From Planctomycetota bacterium (GTDB lineage: Bacteria > Planctomycetota > UBA1135 > UBA2386): a stretch of 64,000 nucleotides of DNA. How positions within the stretch are numbered: position 1 is the first letter of the stretch; every line of letters starts with the position of its first letter. The DNA lies in NCBI GenBank assembly GCA_020638655.1, contig JACKIC010000006.1:41001-105000 (forward strand), read 5' to 3'. Below, one piece after another: positions 1 through 9,237 of this stretch. Made by a program: the position numbers and the translations under genes. Under the pieces are notes generated by a model. The model had not been told where the DNA came from. It saw only the letters and a list, made by a program, of their open reading frames with translations, and made no database searches.

Positions 1-218
1 AGAAGGCGTCGGCCGGTGACCAGGTCTACGAGGGCCGCGACCGCGCGACCGGCAAGGTCAAGTGGACCGGCACTTCGGTCGACCTCGTGTTCGGCTCGAA
101 CTCGCAGCTGCGCGCGATCGCCGAGGTCTACGCCTGCGACGACGCCAAGCAGAAGTTCGTCGACGACTTCGTGGCCGCCTGGAACAAGGTCATGAACCTG
201 GACCGCTTCGACATCTGA
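1..218 (+). CDS. katG: Catalase-peroxidase KatG, C-terminal end (5' truncated by the window)
   Basis: The reading frame enters from the left edge (first full codon at base 3) and stops with TGA at 216-218. The visible 71 residues match the end of the catalase-peroxidase C-terminal domain: E-G-R-D-R, then D-L-V-F-G-S-N-S, then A-E-V-Y, and the closing V-M-N-L-D-R-F-D-I, which is close to the E. coli KatG ending. KatG is a cytosolic haem enzyme that removes hydrogen peroxide. The catalytic N-terminal half lies outside the window, so activity cannot be judged. A strong hairpin terminator follows, so the gene is probably the last of its transcript. Confidence 0.93.
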   Translation, partial: KASAGDQVYEGRDRATGKVKWTGTSVDLVFGSNSQLRAIAEVYACDDAKQKFVDDFVAAWNKVMNLDRFDI

Positions 219-256
219 GATGGGCGATCGGATCCCGCATCCTCCAGGGTGCGCGC

Positions 257-293
257 ACGACCCGCTGGCGCGAGCCAGCGGGTCGTTTCGTTC
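257..293 (+). terminator. Rho-independent terminator of katG
   Basis: A perfect 13-bp stem (ACGACCCGCTGGC pairing with GCCAGCGGGTCGT), a 4-base GCGA loop and then TTTCGTT. It begins 39 bases after the katG stop codon. It is the clearest intrinsic terminator in the window. Confidence 0.85.
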
Positions 294-351
294 CGGCGCA
301 GCCGTTGCGCGGCTCCCGAAGACGGGCCGCGGGCGCGGCGCCGCCCCGTGC

Positions 352-357
352 TAGAGT
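352..357 (+). promoter_or_regulatory. Candidate -10 element (TAGAGT) of the cytochrome-type gene
   Basis: TAGAGT lies between the katG terminator and the ATG at 389, leaving 31 bases between element and start. No convincing -35 hexamer is visible. The element supports separate transcription and the start at 389 instead of an in-frame ATG inside katG. Confidence 0.4.
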
Positions 358-388
358 TCGCGCCGCGTTCCTCCCGCGCGTTGCCGCC

Positions 389-3091
389 ATGCTCCTCTCG
401 TCGCGCCAGCTCCTCTGCCGCCTCGTCGCCCTGCTGGGCGCGACGGGCGGCGCGGCCGTTGCCCAGGCCGATGCCGCGCCGCCGCCGTCGTTCGCCGAAC
501 TGAAGGCGCAGGGCGCCGCGCGCTCGAGCTACCTGCGCCCCGAGGCGACGCGCGTCGTCGGGGCCGCGCCAGGGCCCGACCTGCAGACGTTCCGGCGCGA
601 CATCGAGCCGATCCTCGGCAAGGCCTGCTACCGCTGCCACGGTCCCGACAAGCAGAAGGGCGACGTGCGCATCGACACGCTCGATCCGGACCTGTTCCGC
701 GGCGACGACGTCGACTGGTGGCTCGACGTGCTCAGCGTACTGACCAACGGCGAGATGCCGCCCGAGGACGAGGGGGAGCTGGCGGACGAGGATCGCAGCA
801 AGGTGATCGAGTGGCTGGCCGCGGAGAGCCACACGGCCTCGACGGTGCGCCGCGCCACGCGGGAACACTCGTCGTTCCGGCGCATGGCGCGCTACGAGTA
901 CGACTACGCGCTGCAGGATCTGCTCGGGTTGCCCTACGACTTCGCCGAGGACCTGCCGCCCGACCCGACCTCGGCCGAGGGCTTCCAGAACAGCTCCGAG
1001 GTGCTGCACCTCACGGGGATGCAGTTCCGGGCCTACCTCGAATCCGCGCGCAAGGCTCTGCGGCTCGCGACGGTCGAGGGCGAACGGCCCGCGCCGATCT
1101 ACTGGGCGGTCTCGATGGAGGCGGCGGCCAAGGTCGAGTGGGAACGGCAGGACGCGCAGCTCGAGCAGATCCGCAAGAAGCACGCGGCCGACCCCGAGAA
1201 GATGCAGGTGGAGCTGCAGCAACAGGCGGAGCGCAACGCGGCGCGGCCGAGGGGGGCGCACTACCTCGATCGGCGGACCGGGCGCATGGCCGGGCAGGCG
1301 TGGGGCTACGGGGAGGCGAAGTTCGCGTGGGCGCCGGTGGCGCAGCTGCCCGAGTTGCCCGCGACCGCCGAGGTCGTCGCCGTCGTGCCCAGGGGCCGCG
1401 GGCTGATCGTCGAGCTCGGCGATCAGATCCCCGACGACGGCACGCTGCGGGTGCGCGTGCGCGCGTCGCGCGCGGCCCTCGACGACGGCGCCGCGCCGAG
1501 CGCGCAGCTGGTCTTCGGCTGGCAGGCGAGCAACGACTCGCAGGCCGCGGTGCGCATCAGCGAGCAGGACTTGGTCGTCGATGCCGCGCCCGGCGCGCCG
1601 TGCGTCTACCAGTGGGACGTGCCGCTGAGCCAGATCTACCCGCGCAACTCGGTGCGCAAGGTCTCCAAGCTCGGCGACCTGCCGAGCCCGTCGGAGTACC
1701 TCAAGCTCGTCAACTCGTCGGTGTCCGGCGGGGACCTGCACGTCGAGTGGGTCGAGGTGACGGCGCCGGCCTACGATCAGTGGCCGCCGGCGTCGCACAC
1801 GCGCATCTTCTTCGACAGCCCCCACGTCGCCGACGAGGTCGTCTACGCGCGCGAGGTGATCGCGGCCTTCATGGCGCGCGCCTGGCGCCGCGACGCGAGC
1901 GAAGCCGAGCTCGACCAGAAGATGCAGCTGTTCGCGCGCCTGCGCCCGGCGTGCGACAGCCTGCGGCAGGCCGTGATCGAAGTGCTGGCGAGCGTGCTCT
2001 CGTCGCCGAACTTCCTCTATCTGGTCGCGACCGGGCCGGCGCCAGGCGCGGTCGAGGTGGCCGATGCGGCCGACGCGCCGCTCGCCGACCTCGAGCTGGC
2101 CACGCGGCTGTCCATGTTCCTGTGGTGCAGCGTGCCCGACGCCGAGCTGCTCGCGGCGGCGAAGTCGGGGCAGCTGCGAGATGCCGAGCTCCTGCGCGGT
2201 CAGATCGCGCGCATGTTGGCCGATCCGAAGTCGCGGCGCTTCTCGGAGCAGTTCACGCGGCAATGGCTCGGCATGGCGCTGCTGGACTACCTGCACGTCG
2301 ACGGCAAGGTCTATCCGAAGTTCGACGAGGCCCTGCTCGAGGCGATGCGCGAGGAGCCGATCGCCTTCTTCGACGAGGTCCTGCGCAACGACTACAGCGT
2401 GCTGGAGTTCTTGCACGCCGACTTCACGATGGTCAACGAGCGGCTCGCGCGGCACTACGGGGCGCGCGACGTGATCGGCAACGGGTTCCGGCGCGTCGAG
2501 CTGCGGCCCGGGCAGCATCGCGGCGGGTTGCTGACGCAGGCGGGCCTGTTGGCGATGAACTCGGACGGCAAGGACTCGCACCCGCTCAAGCGCGGCATCT
2601 GGATGCTCGAGCGCCTGCTCGACGATCCGCCGCCGCCGCCGCCGGCCGCGGTCCCCGTGATCGACCTGGCCGACCCCGAGATCGCCAAGCTGACGCTCAA
2701 GCAGCGCCTCGAGAACCACCGCAACGCCCCGGCGTGCCTGTCGTGCCACGTGAAGATCGACCCGTGGGGCATCGCGTTCGAGAACTACGACGCCGTTGGC
2801 GGCTGGCGCACCCGGGTGCAGGGCCAGCCGGTCGACGCGGTGGGCGTGTTGTTCAACGGCCAGAAGCTCGAGGGCATGAACGGGCTCAAGCGCTTCTTGC
2901 TCGAGAACCGGCAGGACCAGTTCGTGCGGGCGATGGTGCGCAAGCTCCTGACCTTCGCGCTGGGCCGGCCGCTGACGTTCGGCGACCTCGCGGCGGTCGA
3001 CCGGATGACCGCCGAGGCTCGCAAGCGCGGCGACGGGCTTGCTACCATGGTCACCCAGATCGCGACCAGCGCGCTGTTCCGGTCGAAGTGA
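389..3091 (+). CDS. Secreted PSCyt1/DUF1587/DUF1595/DUF1592/DUF1588/DUF1585 planctomycete cytochrome-type protein
   Basis: A protein of 900 residues with an N-terminal signal peptide (M-L-L-S-S-R, hydrophobic core, cut near A-V-A-Q-A). A first haem-type motif C-Y-R-C-H sits at residues 80-84 (PSCyt1). A second, C-L-S-C-H, sits at 783-787 inside the DUF1588 (PSCyt3) block, after a proline run. The regions between and after match the usual order DUF1587, DUF1595, DUF1592, DUF1588, DUF1585. Family members are abundant in planctomycetes and verrucomicrobia and nearly always precede a DUF1552 gene, as here 11 bases downstream. The function is unproven; periplasmic redox or polysaccharide-related roles have been suggested. 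The frame is open back to base 62 inside katG, but the start at 389 is chosen for its signal peptide and position after the terminator. Confidence 0.92.
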   Translation: MLLSSRQLLCRLVALLGATGGAAVAQADAAPPPSFAELKAQGAARSSYLRPEATRVVGAAPGPDLQTFRRDIEPILGKACYRCHGPDKQKGDVRIDTLDPDLFRGDDVDWWLDVLSVLTNGEMPPEDEGELADEDRSKVIEWLAAESHTASTVRRATREHSSFRRMARYEYDYALQDLLGLPYDFAEDLPPDPTSAEGFQNSSEVLHLTGMQFRAYLESARKALRLATVEGERPAPIYWAVSMEAAAKVEWERQDAQLEQIRKKHAADPEKMQVELQQQAERNAARPRGAHYLDRRTGRMAGQAWGYGEAKFAWAPVAQLPELPATAEVVAVVPRGRGLIVELGDQIPDDGTLRVRVRASRAALDDGAAPSAQLVFGWQASNDSQAAVRISEQDLVVDAAPGAPCVYQWDVPLSQIYPRNSVRKVSKLGDLPSPSEYLKLVNSSVSGGDLHVEWVEVTAPAYDQWPPASHTRIFFDSPHVADEVVYAREVIAAFMARAWRRDASEAELDQKMQLFARLRPACDSLRQAVIEVLASVLSSPNFLYLVATGPAPGAVEVADAADAPLADLELATRLSMFLWCSVPDAELLAAAKSGQLRDAELLRGQIARMLADPKSRRFSEQFTRQWLGMALLDYLHVDGKVYPKFDEALLEAMREEPIAFFDEVLRNDYSVLEFLHADFTMVNERLARHYGARDVIGNGFRRVELRPGQHRGGLLTQAGLLAMNSDGKDSHPLKRGIWMLERLLDDPPPPPPAAVPVIDLADPEIAKLTLKQRLENHRNAPACLSCHVKIDPWGIAFENYDAVGGWRTRVQGQPVDAVGVLFNGQKLEGMNGLKRFLLENRQDQFVRAMVRKLLTFALGRPLTFGDLAAVDRMTAEARKRGDGLATMVTQIATSALFRSK

Positions 3092-3102
3092 GGCCCTCCT
3101 TC

Positions 3103-4500
3103 ATGCACATCGACATCGCATCGCTCGATCGGCGCCGCTTCCTGCGGGGTTCCGCGGTCGCCCTCGCGCTGCCGTGGTTCGAGACCTTCGCGCGCGCCGC
3201 CGGCTCCGCCGCGCGCCGCGCCCGGCCCAAGCGCTTCGCCTGCGTCTACTTCCCCGATGGCGTGCCGATGCCGCTCGCGGAAGACCCCGCCTACCAGGAC
3301 TGGGCCTGGTTCCCGCACGGCAAGGGCAAGGAGTTCACGTTCACGAAGTGCCTCGAGCCGCTCGAGCCGCTGCGCCAGGACCTGACCGTATTGTCCGGGT
3401 TGTCGCACCCGTCCGCGCGCGGCATCCACGGCCACTCGAACGCCGATCAGTTCCTGACCGGCGCGGCGACCGGGCCGATCGGTCCCTACAAGAACTCGAT
3501 CTCGCTCGATCAAGAGTTCGCGGCGCACGTCGGGGACGAGACGCGCTACGCCTCGCTGGTGATGTCGACGGACGGCGGCACCGGCACGCCGCGCGGCGCG
3601 CAGACGCTGTCGTTCGATCGCAACGGCCGCGCGATCCCGGCGGCGCACCGGCCGAAGAAGATCTTCGACTCGCTGTTCGTGACCAGCGACGGCGATGCCG
3701 CGCGGCGGCTGGCCCTCGACGAGAGCGCGCTCGACGACCTGCTCGCCGACGCCAGGTCGCTGCGCGGCAAGCTCTCGGGCAACGACCAGCAGGCGCTCGA
3801 CGAGTACCTCGAGTCGGTGCGTGAGACCGAGCTGAAGATCGAGAAGGCGAAGCGGTGGGTGAGCATTCCGCTGCCGAAGGTCGACGCCGACCACCTCGAG
3901 CTCGAGGTCACACCTGACGATTCGCGCGCCTATCTGCAGGCGATGTACGGGTTGATCCACCTGGCGTTCCAGACCGACTCGACGCGCGTCGCGACCTACC
4001 AGATCGGCCGCGAGAACGGCATCGGCATCAGCGACCACCTGGGCCGCGCGGTCGGGTTCGAGCTGGCCCACCAGCTCTCGCACGAGACCAAGAAGCCCGA
4101 CGGCTGGAAGCGCTTCGGCACCTACTGCCGCTTCCTCAGCGAGGAGCTCGGCCGCTTCGTCGCCAAGCTGAAGGCGACGCCCGAGGCCGGCGGGGACGGC
4201 AACATGCTCGACAACACGCTGGTCCTGTTCGGGTCGGCGTCGAGCGCGTTCCACCTGTCGCGCAACTATCCGCTGATCCTGCTCGGCGGCGGCAACATGG
4301 GCTTCGCGCACGGCCAGTACCTCGACTACGCGGGGGCCAACGCCTACGCGGGTGGTTGGGACGGGGGCACCGAGCCCTGGCAGCGCGAGTTCTCGACCGA
4401 CGAGATCCCGCTCGCGAACCTGTTCGTGACGATGCTGCAGCGGCTCGGCGTCCAGACCGAGTCGTTCGCGGACAGCACCGGCGCGCTCGGCGACGTCTGA
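3103..4500 (+). CDS. DUF1552 family protein with Tat-like signal
   Basis: 465 residues beginning with a twin-arginine-like stretch, R-R-R-F-L-R-G at residues 10-16, then a short hydrophobic segment, as in most DUF1552 proteins, which suggests folded export through Tat. The body carries typical family blocks (G-I-H-G-H-S-N-A-D-Q-F-L-T-G, and near the end L-L-G-G-G-N-M-G-F-A-H-G-Q-Y). It starts 11 bases after the cytochrome-type gene and is certainly co-transcribed. The family resembles sulfatase-like/DUF1501 proteins but has no proven reaction. It probably works with the upstream c-type protein in the periplasm. Confidence 0.9.
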   Translation: MHIDIASLDRRRFLRGSAVALALPWFETFARAAGSAARRARPKRFACVYFPDGVPMPLAEDPAYQDWAWFPHGKGKEFTFTKCLEPLEPLRQDLTVLSGLSHPSARGIHGHSNADQFLTGAATGPIGPYKNSISLDQEFAAHVGDETRYASLVMSTDGGTGTPRGAQTLSFDRNGRAIPAAHRPKKIFDSLFVTSDGDAARRLALDESALDDLLADARSLRGKLSGNDQQALDEYLESVRETELKIEKAKRWVSIPLPKVDADHLELEVTPDDSRAYLQAMYGLIHLAFQTDSTRVATYQIGRENGIGISDHLGRAVGFELAHQLSHETKKPDGWKRFGTYCRFLSEELGRFVAKLKATPEAGGDGNMLDNTLVLFGSASSAFHLSRNYPLILLGGGNMGFAHGQYLDYAGANAYAGGWDGGTEPWQREFSTDEIPLANLFVTMLQRLGVQTESFADSTGALGDV

Positions 4501-4579
4501 GCCGGAATCGCAGCACCACGGAAGCCAGCAGTTCCCTTCGGACGCGTTCGCTTCTCCGGCGGCTCCCGCTGTCGGGGGC

Positions 4580-6802
4580 ATGCCCACCAACCACCTCGCG
4601 ATCTCCCTGCTCGCCCTGACCTTGGGCGCGCACTCCCTGCCTGGCCAGGACGCCCGCGTCCCTGTCGGTGCGCCGCACGGGACCGTGCACGTCGACCGCC
4701 CGCGCGCGGACGAGCCGACGGTCTGGATCCGGGGCGACCGCTACAAGGCCAGCGTCGACGCGGACGCGTGCACCTTCATCCCGTTCCTGGGTGTCGATGC
4801 CGAACGCAACTTCCCGCTGCGGCTCAGCCTGCAGAGCGTACGCGTCGGCGGGGTCGCGCTCGATCTGTCGGCGCGCGGCGTCGAGTCGGTCGGGGAGCGG
4901 GTCGCGGTGACGCGCGCGGACCTCGTCGAGGTCTACGACGCGACCACCGAACAGGTGCGGCAGAGCTTCGCGTTCGACCGCCTGCCGGCGGGGCGCGGGG
5001 CGATCGAGATCGTGCTGGGCGTCGACAGCGAACTGGTCGGCGCCGCCGCACCCGGCGGCCTGTCGTTCGAAGGGCCGCGCGGCAACGTCTACTACCGCGA
5101 CCTGGTCGTGTTCGACGCCGCGGGGCGGCGCCGCGAGCTGCCGATCGCCTACGACGGCGGCCGCATCCGCCTGTGCGTGCCGGCAGACTTCGTCGCTGCC
5201 GCGCAGCTGCCGCTGGTCGTCGATCCGCTGCTCGGCACGCGCATCATCGCGTCGGTGCCCGACCAGCGCATGGAACCCGACGTCGCCTACAACGCGCTCG
5301 TCGACGAGTACCTCGTGGTCTGGCACGTGCCCTACAGCGCCACGGACTGGGACGTCGCCGCGGTGCGCACGGACTCGTCGTTCAACCCGATCGGCGCGTC
5401 GTTCTGGATCGACTTCACGGGCATCAACTGGGGCACGCCGCGCGTCGCGTGCAAGACGCGCGAGGGTATGTTCCTGGTCGTCGCCCAGGCCGACTTCAAC
5501 AACGCCGCGCCGCACTGGATCATCGGTCGCCGCTACGAGGCGATCGGCGCATACCGCTTCCTGCACAACCAGCAGGACATCGAGCGCCAGACGATGGTCG
5601 GCGGCCTGCCGGGCGACAGCATGCGGCCAGACGTCGGCGCCGACCCGTACCAGGGCATCGGCCCTGCCTACTTCACCGTGGTCTACGAGTACCACCCGCC
5701 CGGCGGCAACGGCGACATCATCGGGCGGCACCTGCAGGCCGACGGCACCTGGGTGTTCCCGACGGTGAGCGCGATCAACACGGGGCCCTACGACGACCAG
5801 TATCCGAGCGTGTCGAAGTCGGCGGGCAGCGGCAGCTTCGGCATCGTCTGGCACCAGTACGGCGCGGGCGGCGCGGGCAACATCGTCGCCACCGTGATCG
5901 ACATGAACGGCAACCAGCCCGTGCCGACCTACTTCCTCGATTCCTCGGCCAACGACGACACGCGGCCGCGCATCTCGACACCGGCGCAGCTGCCCGGCAC
6001 GAGCTGGCGCACGTTCCTGGTGACGTGGCAGCGCAACTTCGATCCGTTCAGCAACGTCGGCCGCCTGCACGCCGCGGCGATCACCGACAACCCCAACGTG
6101 CCGCTGATCAACCGCTGGGACCTGTCGAGCGTGCTCGGCGTGCCCGCCAACCGCATGGCCTACGAGCCCGTGGTCGACAGCGACGGCCTGCGCTTCGTCG
6201 TGGCCCACACCGAGGTGCAGAACGCGGCGCCGGGCCAGGGTCGCAACGACCTGTTCGTGTCGACGGTCGCCGTCGCCGGCACCCAGTTGTTCGCACAGGA
6301 GACCCGCCTGCCCCTCTGGAACACCGGACCGAGCGCCTTCTCGCCGTCGATCTGCAGCCAGTTCGGCAGCAGCCTCGGCAACTCGCGCACCTACGGCATC
6401 GTCAGTGGCACGAGCGCGATCTCGGTGGTGGGCTACATCTACAACGGCACGCAGTCGGGCGCCGGGTTCAGCGTGCGCAGCGGCGGCTGCGGCGGGCTGC
6501 CGATCAGCTACTCGGGCCGGCCGGCGTTCGGCGACACCGTGTATCTCTCGCTGGGCGGCAGCGACCCGTTCCGCGCGCTGCTGCTGGGCTTCCCGACGCC
6601 GATGACGGCGCTCGGGCCGTGCCCGGGCTGCCTGTTCGGCGTCGCCAACGCGGTGACCGTGCCTGCGCCCTACTCCTGGCCCGTGCCCTACATGCCGGGG
6701 CTGGTCGGGGTCACGCTGACCGCGCAGGGCTTCTCGGTCGGTGCCGGGCCGTGCCTCGCGCAGCTCAAGCTCAGCGACGCCATCGACTTCACGCTGCGGT
6801 GA
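4580..6802 (+). CDS. Secreted protein of unknown function with the shared C-terminal beta domain
   Basis: 740 residues, signal peptide at the N-terminus (M-P-T-N-H-L-A-I-S, cut near L-P-G-Q-D). The first 220 residues are beta-rich and end in L-P-L-V-V-D-P-L, a junction common in large secreted bacterial proteins. The middle looks like a propeller-type repeat region with W-H and V-V-Y-E-Y blocks. The last 110 residues contain C-G-G, G-R-P-A-F-G-D-T, C-P-G-C and the stretch S-W-P-V-P-Y-M-P-G-L-V-G-V, which resemble the ends of five other secreted proteins in this window. No catalytic signature is visible. It is probably an extracellular or surface protein. Confidence 0.8.
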   Translation: MPTNHLAISLLALTLGAHSLPGQDARVPVGAPHGTVHVDRPRADEPTVWIRGDRYKASVDADACTFIPFLGVDAERNFPLRLSLQSVRVGGVALDLSARGVESVGERVAVTRADLVEVYDATTEQVRQSFAFDRLPAGRGAIEIVLGVDSELVGAAAPGGLSFEGPRGNVYYRDLVVFDAAGRRRELPIAYDGGRIRLCVPADFVAAAQLPLVVDPLLGTRIIASVPDQRMEPDVAYNALVDEYLVVWHVPYSATDWDVAAVRTDSSFNPIGASFWIDFTGINWGTPRVACKTREGMFLVVAQADFNNAAPHWIIGRRYEAIGAYRFLHNQQDIERQTMVGGLPGDSMRPDVGADPYQGIGPAYFTVVYEYHPPGGNGDIIGRHLQADGTWVFPTVSAINTGPYDDQYPSVSKSAGSGSFGIVWHQYGAGGAGNIVATVIDMNGNQPVPTYFLDSSANDDTRPRISTPAQLPGTSWRTFLVTWQRNFDPFSNVGRLHAAAITDNPNVPLINRWDLSSVLGVPANRMAYEPVVDSDGLRFVVAHTEVQNAAPGQGRNDLFVSTVAVAGTQLFAQETRLPLWNTGPSAFSPSICSQFGSSLGNSRTYGIVSGTSAISVVGYIYNGTQSGAGFSVRSGGCGGLPISYSGRPAFGDTVYLSLGGSDPFRALLLGFPTPMTALGPCPGCLFGVANAVTVPAPYSWPVPYMPGLVGVTLTAQGFSVGAGPCLAQLKLSDAIDFTLR

Positions 6803-6807
6803 GGAGC

Positions 6808-6834
6808 GCATCGCGATGCGGCGCCACCTATAGT
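6808..6834 (+). promoter_or_regulatory. Palindrome plus TATAGT -10 upstream of the M1 peptidase
   Basis: A perfect 12-base palindrome GCATCGCGATGC (6808-6819) starts 5 bases after the previous stop. It lies about where the -35 region of the TATAGT element (6829-6834) would be. This arrangement would suit a dimeric repressor or activator. The palindrome may be chance; the -10 is better supported. Confidence 0.4.
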
Positions 6835-6864
6835 GCGCGACCCGTTCCCCCTCCGACGCGCCGC

Positions 6865-8523
6865 ATGCTTCGCCAACCTCTCCTCCTGCTCCGTGCCGTT
6901 CCGTCCCTGATCCTCGCCGCCTTCGGCGCGGCGCAGCAGGAGCCGGCCTCCGACGGCGCGCGCAGCCAGGACGTGCTGCGCGGCTCGATCACCCCCGAGC
7001 GCGCCTGGTGGGACGTGTTGCACTACGACCTGTCGGTGAGCGTGCACCCCGACACCAGGTCCATCGGCGGCTCGAACAAGATCACCTTCAAGACGTTGCA
7101 GGCCGGCGGCCGCATGCAGATCGACCTGCAGCCGCCGCTCGAGATCGCGCGCGTCGTGCACCAGGGCGAGGAGCTCGAGTTCGAACGTGAGGGCAAGGTC
7201 TACTGGATCACGTTCCCCTCGCCGCTCGACGCCGGCATCGAGGACGTGGTGGAGGTGTTCTACGAAGGCAAGCCGCGCGTCAGCACGCGGCCGCCTTGGA
7301 GCGGCGGGCTGTCGTGGAAGAAGGACGAACAGGGCAACGACTTCATCGCCACGACGTGCCAGGGCATCGGCGCGAGCATCTGGTGGCCCAACAAGGACCA
7401 CGGCTACGACGAGCCGGACCGCGGCATGGACATCCGCATCACGGTGCCCGAAGCGCTGACCGCCGTGTCGAACGGCCGCCTGATCGAGACCCAGAGCAAC
7501 GCGGCGAGCGAGACGCGCACGTTCCATTGGCGGGTCGTCAACCCGATCAACAACTACGGCGTCAACATGAACATCGGCAACTACGTGTCGATGGACGGCA
7601 GCTACGACGGCGAGGGCGGCAAGCTCGACCTGCAGTACTGGGTGCTCGCGCACCAGGTGGAGCAGGCCAAGAAGCAGTTCGCCGAGGTGCCGCGCACGCT
7701 CGCCGCGTTCGAGCACTGGTTCGGCAAGTACCCGTTCTACGAGGACGGCTACAAGCTCGTGGTGGTGCCGTACCTCGGCATGGAGCACCAGAGCTCGGTG
7801 ACCTACGGCAACGGCTTCCGCAACGGCTACCTGGGGCGCGACCTGAGCCGCACCGGCGTCGGCATGAAGTTCGACTTCATCATCGTGCACGAGTCGGCGC
7901 ACGAATGGTGGGGCAACAACATCTCGATGCGCGACGCGGCGGACATGTGGATCCACGAGAGCTTCGCCAACTACGCCGAGAACCTCTTCGTCGAGTACCA
8001 CTTCACCGCGAAGGAGGCGCAGGACTACGTCATCGGCTGTCGCGCGCTGATCCAGAACGACTCGCCGATCATCGGCACCTACGGCCGCAACAAGTCGGGC
8101 TCGGGCGACATGTACTACAAGGGCGGCAACATGCTGCACACGATGCGGCACATGCTGAACGACGACGACAAGTGGCGGGAGTGCCTGCGCGGGCTCAACC
8201 GCGAGTTCTGGCACAAGACGGTCACGACCGCCGAGTTCGAGGCCTACATGAGCCGCGAGTGCGGCTTCGACTTCGGCAAGGTGTTCGACCAGTACCTGCG
8301 CACGACCGACATCCCGGAGCTCGTGCACGAGACCAAGGGCGACTCGGTGACTGTGTGGTTCGAGAAGGTCGTGCCGGGCTTCCGCGTGCCGGTGGTGCTG
8401 ACGATCGACGGCAAGGAACGGCGCGTCACGGTCGGCACCGAGCCGGTCGAGATCGCGACTGGGGGCAAGGCCGAGGACTTCGCCCTGGACCGCAACTTCT
8501 ACATGACGGTGCGGGCGAAGTAG
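6865..8523 (+). CDS. Secreted M1 family zinc metallopeptidase (gluzincin aminopeptidase)
   Basis: 552 residues with a signal peptide. The zinc site is complete: H-E-S-A-H at 342-346 followed by E-W-W-G-N and the third ligand E365, giving the canonical HExxH-x18-E spacing. The substrate-amine motif is G-M-E-H at 305-308, a variant of the usual G-A-M-E-N. The N-terminal domain carries the M1 beta-sandwich blocks (Y-D-L-S-V-S-V-H-P) and the C-terminal part has the Y-Y-K-G-G-N-M-L-H helix region. The expected role is removal of N-terminal residues from peptides in the periplasm or outside. The next gene begins on the last base of its stop codon, so the two form an operon. Confidence 0.93.
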   Translation: MLRQPLLLLRAVPSLILAAFGAAQQEPASDGARSQDVLRGSITPERAWWDVLHYDLSVSVHPDTRSIGGSNKITFKTLQAGGRMQIDLQPPLEIARVVHQGEELEFEREGKVYWITFPSPLDAGIEDVVEVFYEGKPRVSTRPPWSGGLSWKKDEQGNDFIATTCQGIGASIWWPNKDHGYDEPDRGMDIRITVPEALTAVSNGRLIETQSNAASETRTFHWRVVNPINNYGVNMNIGNYVSMDGSYDGEGGKLDLQYWVLAHQVEQAKKQFAEVPRTLAAFEHWFGKYPFYEDGYKLVVVPYLGMEHQSSVTYGNGFRNGYLGRDLSRTGVGMKFDFIIVHESAHEWWGNNISMRDAADMWIHESFANYAENLFVEYHFTAKEAQDYVIGCRALIQNDSPIIGTYGRNKSGSGDMYYKGGNMLHTMRHMLNDDDKWRECLRGLNREFWHKTVTTAEFEAYMSRECGFDFGKVFDQYLRTTDIPELVHETKGDSVTVWFEKVVPGFRVPVVLTIDGKERRVTVGTEPVEIATGGKAEDFALDRNFYMTVRAK

Positions 8524-9230
8524 TGGCGACCTCGACCACAAGGCGCCGCCTCTGGCTCGGCGCGTTGCTCTTCGCGGGATGCGCCGCCGCGCCCGTCGGG
8601 CCGCCGCAGGTCCCCGCAGGCGAGGACCCGCAGCGCTGGCGCGACGACGTCGAGGCGCTGACGCGCGAGGCGCCGGCGCAGGATCACCCGATCGTCTTCG
8701 TCGGCAGCTCGAGCATCCGTCGTTGGTCGACGCTGGCGCGCGACATGGCGCCGATGCCGGTGCGCAACCGCGGTTTCGGCGGCTCGCGCCTCTTCGACAC
8801 GGTCTACTGGCTCGACCAGCTGGTCGTGCGCGAGGATCCGTCGGTGGTGGTCGTGTTCAGCGGCACCAACGACATCGCCGGCGACGCGCCGCGTTCGGCC
8901 GAATGGGTCGCGGCGCGCTTCGACGAGCTCGTGGCGCGGTTGCGGGCGCTGGGTTGTGACGCGCCGCTCGTCTACATCGCGATCAGTCCGACGCCGAGCC
9001 GTGAACGGCACCTCGCGATCGTGCAGGACGCCAACGCGCGCATCGCCGCGCGCTGCGCCGCCGACCCGGGGCTGTGGTTCGTCGACACCGCGAGCGGTCT
9101 GCTCGACGAGAACGGCCGCCCCGATCCGCGCTGGTTCGTCGCCGACCGCCTGCACCTCGATCCGTCAGGCTACGCGCTGTGGACGCGCGCGCTGCGGCCG
9201 CTGCTCGAGCGGTTGCGCGCGCCGCAGTGA
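8523..9230 (+). CDS. SGNH/GDSL-type hydrolase, lipoprotein
   Basis: 235 residues from a GTG that shares one base with the preceding TAG. The signal ends in a lipobox (L-L-F-A-G-C, lipidated C20). SGNH blocks are visible: block I V-G-S-S-S at about 60-64 with the nucleophile serine, the block II glycine in G-F-G-G-S, block III G-T-N-D at 114-117, and block V D-R-L-H at 208-211 with the catalytic Asp and His. The family hydrolyses esters of carbohydrates or lipids; the substrate is unknown. Coupling to the M1 peptidase suggests shared expression, not a shared pathway. Confidence 0.88.
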   Translation: MATSTTRRRLWLGALLFAGCAAAPVGPPQVPAGEDPQRWRDDVEALTREAPAQDHPIVFVGSSSIRRWSTLARDMAPMPVRNRGFGGSRLFDTVYWLDQLVVREDPSVVVVFSGTNDIAGDAPRSAEWVAARFDELVARLRALGCDAPLVYIAISPTPSRERHLAIVQDANARIAARCAADPGLWFVDTASGLLDENGRPDPRWFVADRLHLDPSGYALWTRALRPLLERLRAPQ

Positions 9231-9237
9231 GTCGGGC

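Noticed and set aside
62..388. N-terminal extension of the cytochrome-type protein into katG
   Set aside because: It overlaps the katG end and the terminator, and has no signal peptide; the start at 389 has one.
128..2749. Antisense frame of 873 codons opposite the cytochrome-type gene
   Set aside because: Arg/Ala/His/Val-rich text with no domain, exactly opposite a conserved gene; a by-product of third-position GC bias.
4136..6811. Antisense frame of 891 codons opposite the secreted protein at 4580
   Set aside because: Same composition bias; no signal peptide, no recognisable motifs.
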